From: Oxalobacteraceae bacterium
GTDB taxonomy: Bacteria; Pseudomonadota; Gammaproteobacteria; Burkholderiales; Burkholderiaceae_D
Length of the DNA: 64,000 bases
Reading direction: 5' to 3'
Assembly: GCA_947374865.1 (NCBI GenBank)
Contig: CANCDR010000001.1
Span: forward strand, 124,001-188,000
Position 1 is the first letter of the stretch, and each line of letters begins with the position of its first letter. Below, one piece after another: positions 26,601-34,849 of the stretch. The position numbers and the translations under genes were made by a program. The notes beneath the pieces are model-generated. The model ran no database searches. It was not told the origin of the DNA and saw only the letters and a list, made by a program, of their open reading frames with translations.

Positions 26601-29600
26601 ACCGGAGAGTGTCCATGTGACATTCGCCCCGCTCTTGGTTACCGCAGTGATATTTGTACCAGTACCATTTGCAATGGTACCGCTTTCAGAGCCGAAGCCA
26701 AGGTTCGTACCACCACCACCAGTCCCACCTAGGGTCAGCGTCGAGGTACCAGAACTACCCGAACTGCTCACGCCTCCCGTGAGTGCTAACGTTCCCGTAT
26801 TATTTATATTGATCGTAACACCGCTATTACTCGAAACGTTACTCAGATTAATGACCCGATCACTGGTGCTCACTGTTGTTCCTGTGTATCTCAACACGCC
26901 ATTAGCGCCGATATCGATGGTGCCATCAGCTACCGTTGTGGGAGCGCCCAAAGAACTCTCGCCTCCACCCACATCTTTAAGTGTCTTGATATCAAGGGTG
27001 GGTGTGCCGTTGGCGCTGCTAATCGTCGTCTTGCCGGTGTAATTATTCTGACCATTCAGCACTAAGGTAGTCGAACCACTCTTGGTGAGTGCCCCGCTAC
27101 CGGTAATGACACTATTGACCGTCAACGTGCCAGTATTCATCACAAACGTTCCACCGTCGGCACCTAAGGTGATCCCGCGATTGGCAGCGATCGTTGTGTT
27201 CGCTGCGCTTATTTGTAAGGTCCCGCCATTGAGGGTCAATTGATCAGGAACAATGCCACTAGGGATTGCCCCCAAAGTGGTGTCAACATTGTCCAATGCG
27301 GTGGTGATAGACAATGTGCCGGCATTCACGATCGTCTTGCCTGTGTAGGTGTTTGTGCCTTTGAGAATAGTCGTCCCAGAACCATCAATCGTTAATGAAG
27401 ATGTGCTCGTATTATTTGCAATAACGGCATTGATAGTAGTTGGATTCGCGGAGGCATTCGAGATGGTCAAGGTCCCTCCATCTGATTTAGCCGAGAGCGT
27501 ACCTGAATTAGGTACTGTACCAATGACCAGCGCACCGCTACCCGAATCTGCAATGATGCTGAAGACCTGCAAAATTTTACCTGCGGTGTCTATAGTCGCT
27601 GCGCTAGTACCGCCAGTGGTGGTTTGGTTCAGCATGTTAATCGTTGTCGTTAGATCGGCTAGGGTAATGTTTGCCGCTGTGCCTGTGCCTTGGATAATTT
27701 GTACGTCTGCTGTACTGACATTGGGGATGGTTTGTGGGCCGGAGTCGAGGCGGGTTACATAAGCAACCGAATTGACTGCTATCAAGTTAAAGCTACTACT
27801 CGCCGTCGCCCCTTGACTATCGGTGCCCGTGACGGTAATGACTTGTACCGCCTGTGTTGCCGTCGCCGTGCCGCTAAAGGTACGGTAATTTGCATCAAAC
27901 GTGATCCCCGCTGGCAAAGTGCCACTCGCTGCGTAGGTAATCGCATCACCGCTATCCACATCCGTAAATGCCGGCACAACATAACTAAAGGCCGTACCCA
28001 CTGTGGCGCTCTGATCGCTTAACGCGGTGCTTATAGTCGGCGCATCATTCGCCCCTTGGACCGTCACCGTCAATGTGCTCGTCGCCGTTTGGCCAGCATT
28101 GTCGGTAATCTGGTAACTGAACGTATCTGTGAGCGAACTGCCCTGTTGTAAGGCTTGTATGGCGCTATTGTTGTTTGCGACCGTGTAAAGATAACTGCCG
28201 TCTGCTCCGATGGCCAAGTTACCGTAATCGCCGGTAATGCTGGTGGCATTACTGGCTGAGGTGCTGCTGGTATTGACCGCAGTGCCACCGACTACAATGC
28301 TGCCTACCTTTGCCAACGTGACGTGAATGGCCGTGCCAGTATCGCTGCCGCTGATGACATTACCGCTTGGATTAATTCCTGATGTGCTGTTGCCGGCCTC
28401 TTGTGCAGTCGCTGTATCTGCATTGGCTACTGGCGCACTCGAATTAACCACATTGAAATTAAGTGTAGTCACGTCACCAATACCAGCATAGGGATTGCCA
28501 GCTAAATCTTGGATCACCCCGCTGGCCATCTGCACATTGTATGTACTGCCATCGCTATGTAGATAGTCGGTTGGATCAATCGTCAATTTCATACCTGAAA
28601 TCGCGACCTGCGAGCTATTAACAGCGATGCGGCGTGTATCTGTGCCATTGCTAATAACGATATTACCGCTGCCAGCTTGGATGGACTCGTCAAAAGTTAA
28701 TACGATTTTGATGTTAGCGTCGATGGCGGTGGCGTTATCGGCTGGGGTGCTTAATGACAGCGTTGGCGCGGTTTTGTCTAGCCAAAAATTCAGCGCTGTC
28801 GAACTATCGGAGAAATTCCCCGCCGTATCTTTTTGACGCACCATTACAGACTTGTCGCCATCCCCCGTCATCGTCACGCTTGTGCCGCTGCCATTCGACC
28901 AAGTAATGCCACTGTTCGTCGAGTACTGCCAACTAGCACCATTTTCTACGCCAGTGACGTTGACTTGACCGTTATTGGTCAGGCTGTCGCTGGAAGAACT
29001 GCCGGTGTCAGACGCGAGGACGAGAATTGGAATTGTAAGAACCGTCGCGTCCAGAGATTGATTCTCAAGAACACCCGACGTAGATATATTGCCCGCTGTA
29101 TCGGTGAGCGTCGCTGAAAGGTCAATATCCTCCGTGCCAACAAAGGCGCCTGCCTTTGCTGTGTAGACGTCCACACCATTGACGGTGCTCATAACAAACT
29201 TGGTCATTAGATCGCTGAGCACTACGCCGTTGATATTGGCCGTCAGCACAGCGCCATGATCGACTGTGAAGGCTTGACCGGTTCCGGCCTTAAGGATGGT
29301 CGGAGCAGTGGGCGCTGTCGTATCAAGACTTTGATTCTCAAGAACACCCGACGTAGATATATTGCCCGCTGTATCGGTGAGTGTCGCTGAAAGGTCAATA
29401 TCCTCCGTGCCGACAAAGGCCCCGGCCTTTGCTGTGTAGACGTCTAGAGCATTAACAGTGCTCATAACAAACTTGGTCGTCAGATCACTCAGCACTAAGC
29501 CGTTGATACTGGCCGTCAGCGCAGCGCCATGATCGACCGTGAAAGCTTGACCGGTTCCGCCCTTAAGGATGGTCGGAGCCATGGGCGCCGTCGTATCAAG

Positions 29601-32600
29601 ACTTTGATTCTCTAAAATACCCGATGTTGAAGTATTGCCAGCTGTATCGGTGAGCGTCGCTGACAGATCAATATCCTCCGTGCCGACAAAGGCGCCTACC
29701 TTGGCTGTATAGACGTCCACACCATTGACGGTGCTCATAACAAATTTGGTCGTCAGATCACTCAGCACTACGCCGTTGATAGTGGCCGTCAGCGAAGCAC
29801 CATAATCGACTGTGAAGGCTTGACCGTTTGAAGATTTTTTGATAGTTGGCGAATTGGGCGCAATGTCATTGTCTTTAATAGTGCCGGTGCCCGTCGCTTG
29901 AATGATTGATGCTGTCGTACTATATGAATCTTGGATGTTACTCAAGCTCACATGGAAGGTTTCAGTGTTTTCTACAATAGTATCTTCGTTAATCACTACG
30001 CTGATGGTTTTACTCGTATCGCCCGCGGCAAACGTCAGCGTACCGTTCGTTGCAGTATAGTCACTCCCTGCAATCGCACCACCGCTGCCGCTGTCGTCAC
30101 CCGTGGCATAATCAACCCTCGTCACGCCACCCGTGGCACCGCTGCGCGTTACCGTAAAGCTGGCCGTGCCAATGCCCTCACTAAAGCTGCGCGAATCTAT
30201 CGACAGAGTGGGTGCGGCGTCATTGTCCGTATTAGTCACAGTGACAAACGCGCGTGCATCCTTTTCCGTTTCTGACCACGTAGCCAGGAGAGAGATGGTG
30301 TAGTCGATATCACCATCATCAATGTTGTCGTCAACGCCGGTAACGATAACGCGCTGCGGTATGTTCCAGTTACTACTGGTAAATGTCAGTGCGCTCGATA
30401 CGGTGCCTTCCGTCGTAGTATCGCTGCGGAGGGTGACCGTCACATTGGCGGTAGGCTGTAAGCTCAGTTGAACAGTAAAGCTGGCGGTATCGCCATCTTC
30501 ACTCGTCGGACCACTTATGCTGCTGACAATGAGCGCCGCTGAGTCATTGTCTTGAATCCGGCCGGTGCCCGTCGCTTGTGTGATCGATGCTGCTGAACTG
30601 ATCGAATCATGGATGTTACTCAAGCTCACATGGAAGGTTTCAGTGTTCTCTACAATAACATCTTCGTTGATCACTACGCTGATGGTTTTACTCGTCTCGC
30701 CCGCAGCAAATGTCAGCGTGCCGCTCTGTGCAATATAGTCACTCCCTGCAGTCGCACCGTAGATGGTGTCGGTACCCGTGGCATAACTAACCGTCGTCAC
30801 ACCACCCGTGGCACCGCTGCGCGTTACCGTAAAGTTGGCCTTGCCATCCGCTTCACCAACAGTAGCATTTGAAATGGATAGGCTTAGTGCTGCGTCGTTG
30901 TCCGTGTTGGTTACATTGACTGAACCAATCTTGTTACTGTAGGACGTATCTGTCGAGCTAGCCGTGAGCGTGATGTGGTAGACCACATCACCATCGACGA
31001 TGCTGTCGTCTACCCCAGTGACGGTGACGCTCTGCGGTGTGTTCCAGTTGGTGCTGGTAAATGTCAGTGTGTTCGATACGGTGCCTTCCGTCATATCATC
31101 ACTGACGAGGGCAAGCGTCACGTCGGCCGTGGGCTGTGTACTCAGTTGAACACTAAAGCTGGCGGTAGCACCGCCTTCACTCGTCGACCCACTTATGCTG
31201 CCCAGAGTGAGGCCTGCAGCCACGGGGACAACCACTGTGCCACCTGTACCTCCTGTACCTCCTGTACCTCCTGTACCTCCTGTACCACCTGTACCATCTG
31301 TACTATCTGTACCATCTGTACCATCTGTACCATCTGTACCGCCCGTACCGCCCGTACCGCCCGCCGCCGCAACATCATTAACTTTCTTAACAGCAGCATC
31401 ATCCAACCCATTCGTCACAGTCGGATCAAACACCGGAATCAAAGCCACGGTCTTCGCATATCCAGTCGCTACCGTTACATAAGAAAGCACACCACCCAGC
31501 GTGCCATCAGAGCCATCAGGCGTTTGCAAAGCCGTCTGCATCAGACTCGTTAAATCATTTACCCCACCCGCCCACTGTCCCAGATTCACCATCAGCTGAA
31601 TCGGGTCCGCCTGATCTCTCACGACGATTGCGTTGACCTGACCAGCCAAACTCACCATGCTTGCTGCCAGATCGGACACATCGGCATCAAGCTTGTCTTC
31701 AAAAGCAGTTTGCAGATCCTTGCCTTGCGAATCTTTAAGCTGATCCTTTGGCAGGTCACTGTCTTTGAGTACGCTAGTCAAAACAGCCATGTCCGTAAAA
31801 TCAAACTGCTGATCAGCATGATTAGTAATCCAACGAGTCATTGCCTGCAGTACCGCGAAGGTCGCCTGCTCCAAGGTCGGCCCATCGTTCGCAGCGGATT
31901 CACTCATCAGCAAATGCGCGCCTAAACGCAGGAAGGTATTCAGATTGACGAAGGCGGCCAAGGCGGCCTCATTGGCGGGCTGAATGCCGGCCGTCGTGCT
32001 GTAACTATTCGCGACAGGATCATATTCCAGCAGATCAACGCCCGCTGGCAGATTGAAGGCTTTGGCGATCGCGTTGCTATGCGCGTCCGCGTTGCTATTC
32101 GCAAGCGAGCCACTTTCTTGCAACAAGGATGTGAATGCCGTAACAACACGACTTCCCTGCGGTGCCTGCAGAAAAATCGTTTCTTGCTTGTGCGTTAATG
32201 TATCAGTCCCGGCTCCCGTGGTCTTGATAACGCCTTGCGCATTACCAACGTCATAAAAGGCATTTGCATCAGACGTAAATGTTTTAATCGAGCCATCCGG
32301 CGCAGTCACGGTGAAGCTTTGATTCGCAAGATTAAAATCGACGATCTTGCCGTCCATATTGACCCCGGCATATTGCTCTAATGCCTCTTTGGCCTTCACG
32401 ACACTCTCCGCCGACGTATCCACGGTATGAAAAATATTCTCCAAATGCGTCAGATCAATGGCTGTGTGGTGTGTCTTTTGCAGCTCCAATCCATAGTTCG
32501 CGACTTCATAACGGTGCTCGATCAAATTTTTTACAGTATTAGCCGCCTTGATCACCTCGTCTTGCCCAGGAGGGATGATTTGATAGTCATCCAGTACAAA

Positions 32601-33056
32601 ATTGAGAATTTGCATGGCGATATGTGCGCTCGCCTGCGTGCTATCGGTAACGATGCTTTTGAGTTCGTTTAATTTTGTGGTCCAAAATGCGCGGCCATCG
32701 AGATCGGTGCCGCGGTCTTTCCCTAACAGGTAAACATATAAATCATCAATAAACGCGGCAGAACTGGCGGCCGGATCTGCGTAAAGTTTGGCTTTTATAC
32801 ATTCGCCTAAAAATGTCACCGCAACGGCATCCCGATTATCTTGCTGCATCGAGGCGCGCTTTGCTGTGGCATCGCTTTCTGATAAGCCATTGAGCTGGTC
32901 AAGCTGCACAGGACTGAGCGCCAAGAGTGACAGCCAGCCACCCCAATTCGATCCATTCCCATAGGCATCCGAATAAGACGGCAAATGCTTGGTGAGCATA
33001 TAAAGCCGCGAAAGATACGCTTCATCATTCGTTAAATTCGTTTCTTTAGGGGACAT
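23655..33056 (-). CDS. Giant repeat-rich surface/secreted protein
   Basis: 3,133-aa protein, the largest here. Residues 1-560 are mostly helical; about 100-165 (DLYVYLLGKDRGTDLDGRAFW) resembles DUF4214, also found at the end of the protease at 19107. A Gly/Thr/Asp linker covers about 563-610. Calx-beta-like repeats follow (about 615-1060), then three near-identical 91-aa repeats (about 1063-1340), Ig-like and cadherin/putative-Ig units (FSYQITDNAGQTATSTLTV), and from about 1900 to the end many autotransporter-associated beta-strand repeats (NTYTGKTIVNAGTLSI type). There is no signal peptide and no C-terminal barrel; the protein ends ...GGQYLIFTHS. Probably an adhesin or matrix protein; the export route is unknown. 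TAGGTGA precedes the ATG. Confidence 0.85.
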   Translation of the reverse strand: MSPKETNLTNDEAYLSRLYMLTKHLPSYSDAYGNGSNWGGWLSLLALSPVQLDQLNGLSESDATAKRASMQQDNRDAVAVTFLGECIKAKLYADPAASSAAFIDDLYVYLLGKDRGTDLDGRAFWTTKLNELKSIVTDSTQASAHIAMQILNFVLDDYQIIPPGQDEVIKAANTVKNLIEHRYEVANYGLELQKTHHTAIDLTHLENIFHTVDTSAESVVKAKEALEQYAGVNMDGKIVDFNLANQSFTVTAPDGSIKTFTSDANAFYDVGNAQGVIKTTGAGTDTLTHKQETIFLQAPQGSRVVTAFTSLLQESGSLANSNADAHSNAIAKAFNLPAGVDLLEYDPVANSYSTTAGIQPANEAALAAFVNLNTFLRLGAHLLMSESAANDGPTLEQATFAVLQAMTRWITNHADQQFDFTDMAVLTSVLKDSDLPKDQLKDSQGKDLQTAFEDKLDADVSDLAASMVSLAGQVNAIVVRDQADPIQLMVNLGQWAGGVNDLTSLMQTALQTPDGSDGTLGGVLSYVTVATGYAKTVALIPVFDPTVTNGLDDAAVKKVNDVAAAGGTGGTGGTDGTDGTDGTDSTDGTGGTGGTGGTGGTGGTGGTVVVPVAAGLTLGSISGSTSEGGATASFSVQLSTQPTADVTLALVSDDMTEGTVSNTLTFTSTNWNTPQSVTVTGVDDSIVDGDVVYHITLTASSTDTSYSNKIGSVNVTNTDNDAALSLSISNATVGEADGKANFTVTRSGATGGVTTVSYATGTDTIYGATAGSDYIAQSGTLTFAAGETSKTISVVINEDVIVENTETFHVSLSNIHDSISSAASITQATGTGRIQDNDSAALIVSSISGPTSEDGDTASFTVQLSLQPTANVTVTLRSDTTTEGTVSSALTFTSSNWNIPQRVIVTGVDDNIDDGDIDYTISLLATWSETEKDARAFVTVTNTDNDAAPTLSIDSRSFSEGIGTASFTVTRSGATGGVTRVDYATGDDSGSGGAIAGSDYTATNGTLTFAAGDTSKTISVVINEDTIVENTETFHVSLSNIQDSYSTTASIIQATGTGTIKDNDIAPNSPTIKKSSNGQAFTVDYGASLTATINGVVLSDLTTKFVMSTVNGVDVYTAKVGAFVGTEDIDLSATLTDTAGNTSTSGILENQSLDTTAPMAPTILKGGTGQAFTVDHGAALTASINGLVLSDLTTKFVMSTVNALDVYTAKAGAFVGTEDIDLSATLTDTAGNISTSGVLENQSLDTTAPTAPTILKAGTGQAFTVDHGAVLTANINGVVLSDLMTKFVMSTVNGVDVYTAKAGAFVGTEDIDLSATLTDTAGNISTSGVLENQSLDATVLTIPILVLASDTGSSSSDSLTNNGQVNVTGVENGASWQYSTNSGITWSNGSGTSVTMTGDGDKSVMVRQKDTAGNFSDSSTALNFWLDKTAPTLSLSTPADNATAIDANIKIVLTFDESIQAGSGNIVISNGTDTRRIAVNSSQVAISGMKLTIDPTDYLHSDGSTYNVQMASGVIQDLAGNPYAGIGDVTTLNFNVVNSSAPVANADTATAQEAGNSTSGINPSGNVISGSDTGTAIHVTLAKVGSIVVGGTAVNTSSTSASNATSITGDYGNLAIGADGSYLYTVANNNSAIQALQQGSSLTDTFSYQITDNAGQTATSTLTVTVQGANDAPTISTALSDQSATVGTAFSYVVPAFTDVDSGDAITYAASGTLPAGITFDANYRTFSGTATATQAVQVITVTGTDSQGATASSSFNLIAVNSVAYVTRLDSGPQTIPNVSTADVQIIQGTGTAANITLADLTTTINMLNQTTTGGTSAATIDTAGKILQVFSIIADSGSGALVIGTVPNSGTLSAKSDGGTLTISNASANPTTINAVIANNTSTSSLTIDGSGTTILKGTNTYTGKTIVNAGTLSITTALDNVDTTLGAIPSGIVPDQLTLNGGTLQISAANTTIAANRGITLGADGGTFVMNTGTLTVNSVITGSGALTKSGSTTLVLNGQNNYTGKTTISSANGTPTLDIKTLKDVGGGESSLGAPTTVADGTIDIGANGVLRYTGTTVSTSDRVINLSNVSSNSGVTININNTGTLALTGGVSSSGSSGTSTLTLGGTGGGGTNLGFGSESGTIANGTGTNITAVTKSGANVTWTLSGANTYTGVTNINGGILNLGSAETANTSGPLGKPATAANSITFGGGTLQYSSSNATDYSDRFSTAANQAISIDTNGQNVTFAAALSSIGGTMTKLGAGTLTLTRFNTYTGGTQVNGGTLSLNNGGSAGAIRGVVTINSGATLLASSVDALGYTQGFKVDNINIIGGTLTSTAAGNQGWGITYSLTGGTMQTNGGTSSNTTTSKFSFGQNAASVPIAVFTNASNTTSTIAGRVELRGDNSLTDVNFTVDDGTAATDLLVSAAITQISGAVVGITKLGTGLMALTGTNTYTGTTTISGGTLSLSGGSAIADTGPVVMSNAANTYLSLQANETIGSLSGGGVLGGSVVLNNFVLTTGGNNRSTSFAGIISGSGGITKTGTGTLTLSGNNNYSGLTTVSGGTTGSTPTLVVGHNNALGSTAGGTTVNGTQASSAVGSTRLQLANGITVTGETLTLNTTGGQRSALYANNTNGNAAWNGNIIIDGSGNVTTVGAMFIVDAGTLTIGANSGNTIDANGLSLTLRGSATGTINSTINLGSGALLKTDQSTWTIASANNTYTGDTNILLGTLEFGTIANAGVNSSIGAGANIILGQPSSTGTMRFTGESGGTSDRSIQIANTTTGSAAGVLENTVTGQALTLSGNITPAEPTVAASLRVQGAGDMVLSGRIFGSLMTLAKNGTGTLTLAGENTFTGVTTISAGTLKLGAADSGANSPLGTSANGTTVASGAVLDLNGFSLLTAEALTLNGTGISSGGALTNSLATSASYNGLITLGSASSIVAASGDIVLSNTGIITGNGFGLTLGGNATGSSLASIIGTDSGPVTKQGTGTWTLTGENTYTGATLVSAGTLLVNGAPTGTSAVTVSAGATLGGIGSIKGAVTDSGILSPGASVGAVGTLNVNGNVNFSADGTLHIDIDGKTTDELIITGTVDVTNLIVDLAYLNAPDAGTYTILSASTLTGTIVPSHIIGLGVNDSIAIVGGQYLIFTHS
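29041..29870. repeat. Three 273-bp tandem repeats in the giant gene
   Basis: Three head-to-tail copies with a period of exactly 273 bp (91 codons), marked by the ATATCCTCCGTGCC stretch near 29126, 29399 and 29672. Each encodes a unit with TKFVMSTVNG, VYTAK.GAFVGTEDIDLSATLTDTAGN and LENQSLD. The very high identity, including silent sites, points to recent duplication or gene conversion. Confidence 0.9.
31236..31365. repeat. 9-bp coding repeat, Gly-Thr linker
   Basis: Roughly fourteen in-frame 9-bp units (CCTGTACCT and variants with CATCTGTAC or CGCCCGTAC), coding for G-G-T, D-G-T and S-T-D triplets on the minus strand. It forms a flexible linker between the helical head and the beta-sandwich region and is a likely site of length variation. 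Confidence 0.88.
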
Positions 33057-33568
33057 GATTTCACCTATTCAAAACCATCGTTATCGAGAAATGCCGCAGA
33101 CTTATTCAAAAAAATTTCCAAATAGAAATGCAAAATAATTTCTATAGAAAATTAATTTTCTTGAATAAATAATGCGATTCGCAACGAGGCTTGAACAAGA
33201 AATTTCAGACCTTTTCCAACTGGAATTTAAATTAAAGGCAGAAGCGAATATGGGGTGTCGCTGAAATGAAAATAGGTGCAGCGTGCCGAACAAAAACGTC
33301 GCCTTTGATAATTCCTTGTGGCATTAAATTGATCCATTGAATGGATGCTTTCAATACCTGACGAATACCTTGGAGAATTTGAACGCCACACACCGAATCC
33401 CTTCACCAGAGGAGAATAATTTTCCGATCCATCGACGGGCACTAAGAGGGACGCCAACATTATTCTGTTATGAGGGACATTGTTCTGATATATGGAAATT
33501 TACTATTTACATGCCTACCCGCTGTATCTATACTTAGGCAAACTTGTAAAATAAATCGGGAGACCAGA
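33057..33568. other. AT-rich intergenic region with palindromes
   Basis: About 510 bp without a convincing gene, between the divergent giant-protein gene and the bicupin gene. It holds overlapping palindromes TTTCTATAGAAA (33139-33150) and AGAAAATTAATTTTCT (33146-33161), about 90 bp upstream of the giant gene's start, where an operator would be expected. The region is clearly more AT-rich than its right-hand neighbours. Short open frames here have no family resemblance. Confidence 0.55.
33506..33534 (+). promoter_or_regulatory. Sigma70 promoter of the bicupin-eutA unit
   Basis: TTTACA (33506-33511), a 17-nt spacer and TATACT (33529-33534) each match consensus at five of six positions. The expected start is near 33541, giving a 5' leader of about 28 nt before the ATG at 33569. 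Confidence 0.75.
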
Positions 33569-34786
33569 ATGAGCACGCAAGGCACAGACAATCCATCCGC
33601 CAATGCACCGGACACGGCCCGCGAATCGCGCTTTTTGATTGACCCTTATCGCGACTGGGCCGAAGGCGAAGGGATTCCGATCCATCTGGATTTCGGCCAT
33701 AACCTACTCGAACTGGAAACCGGTACCTGGGATCGCTATGAGGCCAAAGGCTGCTTCGCCCATACCCACGGCGCGGGGGATTTCATGGCTAATTACGTGA
33801 TCGAAGTCGCACCCAGCGGCAAGACGCGTCCGGTCAAGCATTTGTATGAAGTGTTTTGTTTTGTGCTGGCCGGTCATGGCTCGACCAAGGTCTGGCTGCC
33901 CAATGGCGAAACGCGCGTGTTCGAATGGGGCCCTAAGGCGATGTTCGCCATTCCGCTCAATTGCCAATATCAGATCTTTAATGGCACTAGCTTAAGTCCG
34001 GTGCGGATCTCGTGCACCAACGACGCGCCGATCACGATCAACCTGTATCACAATCTCGATTTCGTCTTTAATAACCCGTGCACCTTTCCTGAGCGCGCCG
34101 GTCAATCCAAACATTTTGAAGGTGAAGGCGATCTGACCGCGTATAGCCACAGCACCAACCCGGTGAAACGCAATGTCTGGGAAACCAATTTTGTGCACGA
34201 CCTGGCCAGCTTCAAACTGTATGAGCTCGAAGAACGCGGCAAGGGTTCGACCAATATCAGCTTCATTCTTGCCGATGGCACCATGCATGCGCATGTCTCG
34301 CAGATTCCCAAGGGCCGTTACAAGAAAGCCCATCGCCATGCTGCCGGCACCCATGTGCATGCGATTGACGGCGAAGGCTATTCGCTGCTCTGGCATGAAG
34401 GCGATTCGGAATTCAAAGAAATCCCCTGGCGACATGGCTTCATGTACACGCCGCCGTTCTGGATGTTTCATCAGCATTTCAATACCTGCCCTAACCCGGC
34501 ACGCTATCTGGCCTGTAGTCTGGGAAGCCGGCGCTATCCGTTTATTTCGCTGCGCCGCAAAAGCGCCGAGGGTGCCGGTTCGCTGTCGCTCACGCAAGGT
34601 GGCCGCCAGCTCGAATACGAAGATCAAGATCCGCGCATTCATCGCAAATGGCTCGAAGAAATGAAAAAGACTGGTGTCATGTCGGAGATGGGCGAAGTCT
34701 TTGATGAGCCGGCGATTATGGCCTTGCCACCAGAAGCCCTGACTGGCGTGATCAGTACGCCACGCTCAAACGGTCCGGCGATTTAA
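33569..34786 (+). CDS. Bicupin protein, gentisate-dioxygenase-like
   Basis: 405-aa cytoplasmic protein with two cupin domains. The first (about residues 85-160, KHLYEVFCFVLAGHGSTKVWLPNG) lacks an obvious His ligand set. The second (about 245-320) has KAHRHAAGTHVHAIDGEGYSLLW and HGFMYTPPFWMFHQHFN, with His residues placed as the metal ligands of the cupin found in gentisate 1,2-dioxygenases. Only one metal site is therefore expected. GGGAG lies six to seven bases before the ATG at 33569; the frame is open from 33470 but the upstream part includes the promoter. It is 63 bp upstream of the eutA-like gene, in the same direction. The reaction is unknown; ring-cleaving dioxygenase is a family-based guess. 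Confidence 0.8.
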   Translation: MSTQGTDNPSANAPDTARESRFLIDPYRDWAEGEGIPIHLDFGHNLLELETGTWDRYEAKGCFAHTHGAGDFMANYVIEVAPSGKTRPVKHLYEVFCFVLAGHGSTKVWLPNGETRVFEWGPKAMFAIPLNCQYQIFNGTSLSPVRISCTNDAPITINLYHNLDFVFNNPCTFPERAGQSKHFEGEGDLTAYSHSTNPVKRNVWETNFVHDLASFKLYELEERGKGSTNISFILADGTMHAHVSQIPKGRYKKAHRHAAGTHVHAIDGEGYSLLWHEGDSEFKEIPWRHGFMYTPPFWMFHQHFNTCPNPARYLACSLGSRRYPFISLRRKSAEGAGSLSLTQGGRQLEYEDQDPRIHRKWLEEMKKTGVMSEMGEVFDEPAIMALPPEALTGVISTPRSNGPAI

Positions 34787-34849
34787 GCATGGGGATTGGC
34801 ACTGCTTTTTGCTGATCTTTTTTGCTGATCTTTTTACGAGGATGACCTG

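Noticed and set aside
31236..31365. 9-bp repeats as a regulatory satellite or CRISPR
   Set aside because: They are in-frame Gly-Thr codons of the giant protein with no spacers.
24172..31553. Numerous plus-strand open frames of 60-200 codons across the giant gene
   Set aside because: They are antisense shadows of a repetitive coding sequence: repetitive Val/Pro/Ala or Thr/Cys strings, no ribosome-binding sites and no recognisable family.
23655..33056. Classical type V autotransporter
   Set aside because: Passenger-type repeats are present, but there is no C-terminal beta-barrel and no Sec signal peptide.
33569..34786. Homogentisate 1,2-dioxygenase
   Set aside because: The two-cupin layout and the HRHAAGTHVH motif fit gentisate-dioxygenase-like bicupins better; the homogentisate dioxygenase motifs are not seen.
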